Below, piece by piece: positions 1 through 5,637 of a stretch of 7,337 bases of DNA. The notes under the pieces are model-generated. The model was not told where the DNA came from. It ran no database searches and was given only the letters and a program-made list of their open reading frames with translations. Both the position numbers and the translations under genes were made by a program. Position 1 is the first letter of the stretch; every line of letters begins with the position of its first letter. This DNA is from Oscillospiraceae bacterium (GTDB lineage: Bacteria > Bacillota > Clostridia > Oscillospirales > Ruminococcaceae), in NCBI GenBank assembly GCA_017848155.1, contig JAGAKC010000460.1, positions 1 through 7,337 on the forward strand. Reading direction: 5' to 3'.

Positions 1-2277
1 GCCCCCGAGGAGAGAAAGCTCCAGCGTCTGTTCAGAAACCCCGAAGCAACACGTCTTATCAAGCGCTGCAACGACTTCGGCGCAGGCGGTGTTTCCGTTG
101 CCATCGGCGAGCTTGCAGACGGTCTTGAGATCGACCTCAACGCTGTTCCCAAGAAGTACGATGGTCTTGACGGAACAGAGCTTGCTATCTCCGAATCTCA
201 GGAGAGAATGGCGGTAGTTGTTGCCGCAGAGGACGCAGATAAGTTCCGTGCACTCGCATCCAGGGAAAACCTCGAATCCACACCTGTAGCCGTTGTAAAG
301 GCAGAGCCAAGGCTCCGCATGAACTGGAACGGCGTTACGATATGCGATATCAGCAGAGAGTTCCTTAACTCCAACGGTGCCGAAAAGCACACAACAGTTG
401 CTGTTCCCGCAGTAAATGTATCCTACTCCACAGGCCGCACCAACACCGAAAAGGATTGGGAGAGCCTTGTGACCGACCTCAACATCTGCTCACAGAGAGG
501 TCTTGTACAGCGTTTTGACTCCACGATCGGCGGCGCTACCGTGCTGATGCCCTTCTCCGGCAGAACACAGCAGACTCCCGTACAGGCAATGGCCGCAAAG
601 ATCCCCATGATAAACGCCACCACCAGCACAGCTTCTGTAATGGCATGGGGCTTCAACCCTGCTATCTCCACACAGTCGCCCTACCACGGCGCTGTCTGCG
701 CAGTAGTTGAGAGTATCGCAAAGGTCGTTGCAGCAGGCGGCGACAGCGAAAAGTGCTGGCTGACCTTCCAGGAATACTTCGAGAGAACACAGGGCAAGGC
801 AGAGCGTTGGGGCAAACCCTTCTCCGCACTGCTCGGTGCATACAAGGCACAGCTTGAAATGGGCTGCGGCGCTATCGGCGGTAAGGACAGCATGAGCGGT
901 ACATTCGAGGATATCGACGTACCTCCCACTCTCGTTTCCTTTGCAGTGTCCACCGCAAAGGCCGAGGATATCATCTCCGCAGAGTTCAAGTGCCCCTTCA
1001 GCAAGATCGGCTACATTGCACCCGAATACGATGAGAACGGTCAGCCTAATTTCGACAGCGTAAAGGCTGTGTTCAGAAAGATCACAAAGCTTATCAAAGA
1101 AAAGAAGATCATGTCCGCATGGAGCGTTGCAAACGGCGGTCTGGCAGAGGGCATATTCAAGATGACTCTCGGTAACCACGTGGGCGCAAAGCTGGACGCT
1201 CTTACTGATGACGAGCTGTTCACACCCGTATACGGTGCATTCGTTCTTGAGATGACAGAGGATATCGACGGTATCCGCACTATCGGTGAAACAGTTACAG
1301 AATATGAGATAACATGCGGCGGTGTAAAGCTGGATATCGCTTCCCTCGAAAAGAAGTGGAACGATGTTCTGGAGCCTATCTTCAAGGCACAGCTTCCCGA
1401 AATGCCTGCACCCGAGATCATCGCATATGACAAGGGCTGCGAGCTTATTGAAACACACACCTGCCCGAAGATCGCAAAGCCCAAGGTGCTTATCCCCGTA
1501 TTCCCCGGCACGAACTGCGAGTACGATATGGCAAACGCATTCAACCGTTACGGCGGCGACAGCGAGATATTCGTTATCCGCAACCTGTCCGCAAACGACA
1601 TGGAGGAGAGCGTAGCAGAGTTCACACGTCTTATCAAGCAGTCCCAGATGATCGCTATCCCCGGCGGCTTCTCCGGCGGTGACGAGCCTGAGGGTTCTGC
1701 AAAGTTCATCAATGCATTCTTCCGCAATCCTATGGTAAAGGAAGCTGTGGAGGAGATGCTGTACACCCGTGACGGTCTTATGATCGGTATCTGCAACGGC
1801 TTCCAGGCACTTATCAAGCTCGGTCTTGTTCCTTTCGGAAAGATCGTTCCCCTGACAGCTGAAAGTCCCACACTGACATACAACTCCATCGGACGTCACC
1901 AGTCACAGCTGACCATGACAAGGATATGCACCAACAAGTCACCCTGGCTGATGCATACAAAAGTGGGCGATCTGCACAATATTCCGATCTCCCACGGCGA
2001 GGGACGCTTCGTAGCTCCCGAGGCAGTTATAAAGGAGCTTATCGCAAACGGTCAGGTCGCAACACAGTATGTCGACCTTAAGGGCAACCCCACAATGGAC
2101 GTTGCATACAATCCCAACAGCTCCATGTACGCTATCGAAGGTATCATCTCGCCTGACGGTCGTGTACTCGGTAAGATGGGACACACAGAGCGTCTTACAC
2201 CCAATGTTGCAAAGAACGTTGACGGCAACAAGGAACAGCTTCTGTTCAAGGGTGGCGTAGACTACTTCCGTGGTTGA
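1..2277 (+). CDS. purL: Phosphoribosylformylglycinamidine synthase (FGAM synthase), large fused form, 3' part
   Basis: This enzyme catalyses the fourth step of cytosolic de novo purine synthesis: FGAR + glutamine + ATP to FGAM + glutamate + ADP + Pi. The frame is open from base 1, so the first ATG in view (208) is internal and the true start lies upstream. 758 residues are visible; large PurL proteins are usually about 1200-1300. Visible residues 1-70 are the end of the first synthetase half, with CNDFGAGGVSVAIGEL and AISESQERMAV. Residues about 160-420 are the second AIRS-type half, with GGATVLMPFSGRTQQTPVQA, GGKDSMSGTF and SVANGGLAEG. Residues about 493-758 are the class I glutaminase domain: VFPGTNCEYD, nucleophile Cys in GICNGFQ (codon 1792-1794), SHGEGRF, and the His/Glu pair of GHTER (codons 2182 and 2188). 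All triad residues are present, so the visible part looks functional. It ends in tandem stops, TGA TAA. The clostridial-type fused subfamily (I recall it as TIGR clade II) is inferred. Identification is very secure. Confidence 0.98.
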   Translation, partial: APEERKLQRLFRNPEATRLIKRCNDFGAGGVSVAIGELADGLEIDLNAVPKKYDGLDGTELAISESQERMAVVVAAEDADKFRALASRENLESTPVAVVKAEPRLRMNWNGVTICDISREFLNSNGAEKHTTVAVPAVNVSYSTGRTNTEKDWESLVTDLNICSQRGLVQRFDSTIGGATVLMPFSGRTQQTPVQAMAAKIPMINATTSTASVMAWGFNPAISTQSPYHGAVCAVVESIAKVVAAGGDSEKCWLTFQEYFERTQGKAERWGKPFSALLGAYKAQLEMGCGAIGGKDSMSGTFEDIDVPPTLVSFAVSTAKAEDIISAEFKCPFSKIGYIAPEYDENGQPNFDSVKAVFRKITKLIKEKKIMSAWSVANGGLAEGIFKMTLGNHVGAKLDALTDDELFTPVYGAFVLEMTEDIDGIRTIGETVTEYEITCGGVKLDIASLEKKWNDVLEPIFKAQLPEMPAPEIIAYDKGCELIETHTCPKIAKPKVLIPVFPGTNCEYDMANAFNRYGGDSEIFVIRNLSANDMEESVAEFTRLIKQSQMIAIPGGFSGGDEPEGSAKFINAFFRNPMVKEAVEEMLYTRDGLMIGICNGFQALIKLGLVPFGKIVPLTAESPTLTYNSIGRHQSQLTMTRICTNKSPWLMHTKVGDLHNIPISHGEGRFVAPEAVIKELIANGQVATQYVDLKGNPTMDVAYNPNSSMYAIEGIISPDGRVLGKMGHTERLTPNVAKNVDGNKEQLLFKGGVDYFRG

Positions 2278-2300
2278 TAAGCACAAAGCTTCATGATGAT

Positions 2301-2325
2301 AAAGGCAGGCACAACGCCTGCCTTT
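2301..2325 (+). terminator. Hairpin downstream of purL, probable terminator
   Basis: A perfect 10-bp inverted repeat, AAAGGCAGGC with GCCTGCCTTT around the 5-nt loop ACAAC, starts 23 nt after the purL stop. The stem is GC-rich, and its 3' arm ends in TTT followed by GTTGTGC rather than a long T run. It is therefore an imperfect intrinsic terminator, or possibly a 3'-end-stabilising hairpin. A new promoter 50 nt further on supports a transcription unit boundary here. Confidence 0.7.
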
Positions 2326-2374
2326 GTTGTGCAATACATCTAAATTTGTTGAAACATTTTAGTCAGCCAAAGAG

Positions 2375-2403
2375 TTGACAGGACTGTTTTTTAGTAATAC
2401 AAT
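2375..2403 (+). promoter_or_regulatory. Sigma-A type promoter for gene A
   Basis: The -35 box TTGACA (2375-2380) is a perfect consensus. A 17-nt spacer separates it from TACAAT (2398-2403), one mismatch from TATAAT. The predicted start of transcription is near 2410, giving a leader of about 33 nt to the ATG at 2443. A perfect TATAAT lies at 2404-2409, but its 23-nt spacing from the -35 box is too long, so TACAAT is preferred. The same boxes and spacing recur upstream of gene B. Confidence 0.82.
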
Positions 2404-2429
2404 TATAATGTACCTTTATATGACCTGAG

Positions 2430-2435
2430 AAAGGA
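2430..2435 (+). promoter_or_regulatory. Ribosome-binding site of gene A
   Basis: AAAGGA lies 7 nt before the ATG at 2443. It fixes the start so that the protein begins Met-Ile-Cys, as in the downstream paralogue. This keeps the first zinc ligand at residue 3. Confidence 0.8.
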
Positions 2436-2442
2436 TGATCAT

Positions 2443-5394
2443 ATGATATGTAAAAAGTGTAACGCAGAATTACCCGATAATTCGAAATTCTGCTCGATAT
2501 GCGGCGCTGCTGTTGAAACAGCTCCCGCTGCCAACATGTTCTGCACATCCTGCGGAGCAAATCTTACAGAGGGAACTATGTTCTGCACTGAATGTGGAAC
2601 ACCTGTCAAGCGCATTGCAGCTCCTGCGCCTGTGAACGCAGTGTCTGAGCCTGTTGCCGCTCCTGCTCCTGTGAATGCAGTACCCGAGCCTGTTGCCGCT
2701 CCTGCTCCCGTGAACACTATTCCCGAGCCTGTTGCCGCTCCTGCTCCCGTGAACACTATTCCCGAGCCTGTTGCTGCTCCTGCGCCTGTGAACACAATTC
2801 CCGAGCCTGTTGCTGCTCCTGCTCCTGTGAACACAATTCCTGAGCCTGTTGCTGCTCCTGCTCCTGATATTGCAGCAGCAATGGCAGCATCCGCTTCAAT
2901 GGCTGCTCCAGCAAACGAACAGCCTTCTTTTGCAGCTGCACAGACCGAATCTCCCACCGCTTTCAGCAGTCCTGCTGTTGATCTTGGTAAGGGTGGCTCA
3001 ACAGCTGAGCTTCCTGAATTTAATGCCGATGCAGCTTCTGCTGTGGCTGTAAAGCCTATCAAGAAAAAGAGTCCCGTAAAGTGGATAATACTTGGTATCG
3101 TACTTGTACTGGTCGCAGCCGCTGCAGTAGTAGGACTCTGCTTCCGTGGTGTTGCCACAAACGTTGTTATGGGCAACAACAAGTACGCACGTATGATCGA
3201 AAGCAACGGCATCAAATCCACCACAAAGAAGCTCGCTCTGCCCGAAGAGGAAAGAAACAAGGCAATGGATGTTGCGGAAGATGCTATGGGCAGTACCATA
3301 GAGATCATGAACTCCCTGACATCCACAAACAGCTACGAGGAGCTGTCAGCAGTAGATCTTGAATCGATCATCAGCCAGTACTACAGCATGATGATGGAAT
3401 ATTACGGCGTAAACTCCATCACAGCAGAATACGACTTGGATGTCCAGCTTACGGATTCCGCAAAGAGCCTGCTTGGTCTTGATGGCGAAAGCGTTGACCA
3501 GATACTTGACCTTGTAAACGGTACAAAGATCAATACATCCTTTGCACTCTCCGAGGATATACTCAACGGAAGCTTCTCTGTGACAGACAATACAGGCTTT
3601 ACTATTGATGCAAAGGGCATCATCTGCTCCGATGGAAATGTGGGCGTAATGTTCCCGTTTGGCAGCAATAAGTGTCTTGCTTTCAAGGTAAACACCGAAG
3701 GCGCAGTGATCGAAACAGAGGAGATAGAGTTTGATATCTCCGCAGATGAGGTAGACCGTCTTATCGACGAGCTTGCCGAGATCTATCTTACATACTACGA
3801 AAACGCAGCAGTCACCATCGAAAACGGTAAGGAGCTTACTGCAGGCGGTGTGACCGTAAAGGGTAGAAAGATCACCACCACCATCACGACACAGAACATA
3901 TATGATATGCTTTGTGACATGCTCATACACATTTCCGAAGATGACTATTTCATGGACAAGGCTGCCGAGTACTGCGAAAAGGCTGGTCTTGAGTACGACA
4001 AGGCAGACATCGTAAAGATGCTGAACGAAGCAACGACCGATGCACCCACAGACGAGGATGTATTCGAGATAGTTGTTGAAACAATAGTAGACTTCAACGG
4101 CAATGTACTTGCAAAAACATACGGTGTGGTTACCGAAAACGAAGAGGTAAGCGAGTATGAGGATGACTACAGCTCCTATTCTGCTTTCGGAGAGATCGAC
4201 ACAAGCTCTGTAAGGATCACTACGATAAACGGAAAAACTCCCGTATTCGCACTGTTTGCAGGTGACACCGAGCTTATCTCCGTAAAACAGACAAAGAAGA
4301 ACGATACTGATGGAACAGTACGTCTTAAGATCGGCACAGGAACAGTTTCCGTAGGCATCAACATCGATTATGAGGGTGTAAAGACCGCAAAGATCGGCAA
4401 GACCGAAGTACCCACAGGAAAGTATACCATCTATATGGCTGCTTCCGAGGACAGCACACCCGACAGCAGCATGTTCAGAATAGTATGCGATAGCGCAGTT
4501 GACGGCAGCACAACAACATCTCTGTTCTCCGTGGAGGTTTCCGAATACGGCAGCGTTGCTGTGACCTGCAAGACGACACTGGAAAACAAGGATGTATCAG
4601 CTATCCCATCAGATGCATTCAATATGGGCGATATCACAGCAGACGTTGACGAAGCTACAGACAAGGGCGGCGCGGAATATGTCCTGGAAGCGCTGAAAGA
4701 GATCCGCACAGTGTGCGAAAGCAACCCCGACAGCATGTTTGCGATGTACGCAGGCAAGGCGGTTACAGAGGGTATCACATATTTTGAGGACTACCTCACA
4801 CCCATGGCTTCCTATGACAGCATACAGACTCTGCTGACACGTATTGACAACATCAGCAACAACGCATCAGAGCTTGTATACGGCGAATACTACGGATATG
4901 CTTCGCCCGAGCAGGAGGATACCCTTTCCGATCTCTTTGACGAAATGTACGAATACTATGACATCCTTCAGTATGAGGACAGCTACCCCCTTGAAGATTT
5001 CACAAACACCGAAAACAGGATATCCGAGATCGAAAACGAGATATCCGAGATAGTAAGCGATGTAGCTATGAAGAAGGCAGAGGAGGAACAGCAGCGCCTT
5101 GAAAATGAAAGCATGGCGATGGAAAACTTTGTCGGCACATGGCATCTTCTCTATATCTGTTCAGATGATATATTATATGACGCTTTTTCCTACTACTACG
5201 AGTTCTACATAGAGCTGCACGAAGACTATGAATTCACCATGCAGATAGATGGAGTAACATCTTACGGAACATGGGAATGTGATGGAAATGTACTCTATCT
5301 GGACGATGAATATGAAACGATCGAATTTGTGCTTGATGGTGACAGACTGATATTCGGCGACAGCACAGACGGACTGGAATTCATAAAGAGATAA
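2443..5394 (+). CDS. Gene A: double zinc-ribbon, single-TM protein with large extracytoplasmic domain, function unknown
   Basis: The protein has 983 residues and I do not recognise a named family for the whole. Residues 3-51 hold two CxxC/CxxC zinc ribbons (Cys 3, 6, 17, 20 and 34, 37, 48, 51). Residues 60-141 are a 13-residue tandem repeat of the form APAPVNxxxEPVA, inside an Ala/Pro-rich linker reaching about residue 200. A basic KKKSPVK segment precedes one TM helix (214-234), so the ribbons should be cytosolic and the rest extracytoplasmic. No signal peptide cleavage site is seen. The ectodomain contains YARMIE (248-253), DNTGF (382-386) and acidic, Tyr-rich stretches. It becomes helical around 715-890, with a likely coiled coil at about 855-890 (ISEIENEISEI, then AEEEQQRLE). 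A small beta-rich domain follows at 895-983 with two GTW motifs, resembling lipocalin-like domains. The ectodomain has nine cysteines. The ribbon-TM-ectodomain plan recalls TcaA-like Firmicute proteins, but no ectodomain homology is claimed. A sensory or envelope role is only a guess. Gene B is a paralogue. The ORF is certain and the architecture well supported. Confidence 0.93.
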   Translation: MICKKCNAELPDNSKFCSICGAAVETAPAANMFCTSCGANLTEGTMFCTECGTPVKRIAAPAPVNAVSEPVAAPAPVNAVPEPVAAPAPVNTIPEPVAAPAPVNTIPEPVAAPAPVNTIPEPVAAPAPVNTIPEPVAAPAPDIAAAMAASASMAAPANEQPSFAAAQTESPTAFSSPAVDLGKGGSTAELPEFNADAASAVAVKPIKKKSPVKWIILGIVLVLVAAAAVVGLCFRGVATNVVMGNNKYARMIESNGIKSTTKKLALPEEERNKAMDVAEDAMGSTIEIMNSLTSTNSYEELSAVDLESIISQYYSMMMEYYGVNSITAEYDLDVQLTDSAKSLLGLDGESVDQILDLVNGTKINTSFALSEDILNGSFSVTDNTGFTIDAKGIICSDGNVGVMFPFGSNKCLAFKVNTEGAVIETEEIEFDISADEVDRLIDELAEIYLTYYENAAVTIENGKELTAGGVTVKGRKITTTITTQNIYDMLCDMLIHISEDDYFMDKAAEYCEKAGLEYDKADIVKMLNEATTDAPTDEDVFEIVVETIVDFNGNVLAKTYGVVTENEEVSEYEDDYSSYSAFGEIDTSSVRITTINGKTPVFALFAGDTELISVKQTKKNDTDGTVRLKIGTGTVSVGINIDYEGVKTAKIGKTEVPTGKYTIYMAASEDSTPDSSMFRIVCDSAVDGSTTTSLFSVEVSEYGSVAVTCKTTLENKDVSAIPSDAFNMGDITADVDEATDKGGAEYVLEALKEIRTVCESNPDSMFAMYAGKAVTEGITYFEDYLTPMASYDSIQTLLTRIDNISNNASELVYGEYYGYASPEQEDTLSDLFDEMYEYYDILQYEDSYPLEDFTNTENRISEIENEISEIVSDVAMKKAEEEQQRLENESMAMENFVGTWHLLYICSDDILYDAFSYYYEFYIELHEDYEFTMQIDGVTSYGTWECDGNVLYLDDEYETIEFVLDGDRLIFGDSTDGLEFIKR
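2620..2865 (+). repeat. In-frame 39-bp tandem repeat (6 copies plus 12 bp) in the gene A linker
   Basis: Units start at 2620, 2659, 2698, 2737, 2776 and 2815, and a partial unit (APAP) covers 2854-2865. Each unit encodes APAPVN, three variable residues (AVS, AVP or TIP), then EPVA. Units 3 and 4 differ at one base, while units 1 and 2 are the most diverged, which suggests recent expansion toward the 3' side. The period is a multiple of three, so copy-number change would alter linker length without breaking the frame. The repeat lies between the zinc ribbons and the membrane helix and should form an extended proline-rich spacer. Confidence 0.97.
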
Positions 5395-5416
5395 ACCTTA
5401 AATTCGACATATCGAT

Positions 5417-5453
5417 CTATCCGCATCTGATGCTCTGTGTCAGATGCGGATAG
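5417..5453 (+). terminator. Hairpin downstream of gene A, possible terminator
   Basis: A perfect 14-bp inverted repeat, CTATCCGCATCTGA (5417-5430) with TCAGATGCGGATAG (5440-5453), encloses a 9-nt loop and begins 22 nt after the gene A stop. The sequence after it (CTTATCTGATT) lacks a proper T tract, so intrinsic termination is likely but not certain. The remaining intergenic DNA, 5454-5563, is AT-rich with no gene seen. Confidence 0.65.
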
Positions 5454-5563
5454 CTTATCTGATTAAAACGAATACCCCGTTCATTTCTGTAAACAATTTG
5501 CACCATCTTTATGTAATATATTGACCGTTTTTTTCGCATAATGTCATTTTTATAAGAAAAAGG

Positions 5564-5592
5564 TTGACATATCGGCGATTTCAGTATACAAT
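5564..5592 (+). promoter_or_regulatory. Sigma-A type promoter for gene B
   Basis: TTGACA (5564-5569), a 17-nt spacer and TACAAT (5587-5592) match the gene A promoter in boxes and spacing. Identity continues into TACAATTATA. Just upstream, A/T tracts (ATTTTTATAAGAAAAAGG, 5546-5563) could act as an UP element. The predicted start of transcription is near 5599, giving a leader of about 39 nt. Confidence 0.83.
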
Positions 5593-5623
5593 TATATTGG
5601 TATTTTACAATCAAAAACTTATG

Positions 5624-5629
5624 AAAGGA
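5624..5629 (+). promoter_or_regulatory. Ribosome-binding site of gene B
   Basis: AAAGGA sits 8 nt before the ATG at 5638. The other nearby ATG, at 5621, overlaps the upstream side of this site, is out of frame and runs only six codons. The start at 5638 is therefore favoured, and it gives the Met-Ile-Cys N-terminus shared with gene A. Confidence 0.8.
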
Positions 5630-5637
5630 CTATCACA

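Noticed and set aside
208..210. ATG at 208 as the start of purL.
   Set aside because: The frame is open from base 1, and the upstream part encodes conserved PurL motifs, so this ATG is an internal Met (SQERMAV).
490..1899. Long minus-strand open frame (469 codons) opposite purL.
   Set aside because: It is fully antisense to strongly conserved PurL sequence, is rich in Cys and Leu as expected from reading biased codons backwards, and has no recognisable domain.
2438..2447. Perfect 10-bp palindrome ATCATATGAT across the gene A start codon.
   Set aside because: It has no loop to form an RNA hairpin and is not repeated at gene B, so a chance AT-rich palindrome is more likely than an operator.
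2439..3326. Minus-strand open frame (295 codons) with a GAGAATGSG-type repeat.
   Set aside because: The protein repeat is just the reverse reading of the 39-bp tandem repeat in gene A. The plus-strand frame has zinc ribbons, a TM helix and a good promoter and RBS.
5521..5542. TTGACC followed by CATAAT as an extra promoter upstream of gene B.
   Set aside because: The spacing between the boxes is only 10 nt, too short for sigma-A, and a much better promoter lies at 5564-5592.
5417..5614. Minus-strand 65-codon frame in the A-B intergenic region. It partly resembles another minus-strand frame at 2363-2560.
   Set aside because: The similarity comes from reverse translation of the shared promoter sequence. 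No RBS or conserved protein feature is seen.
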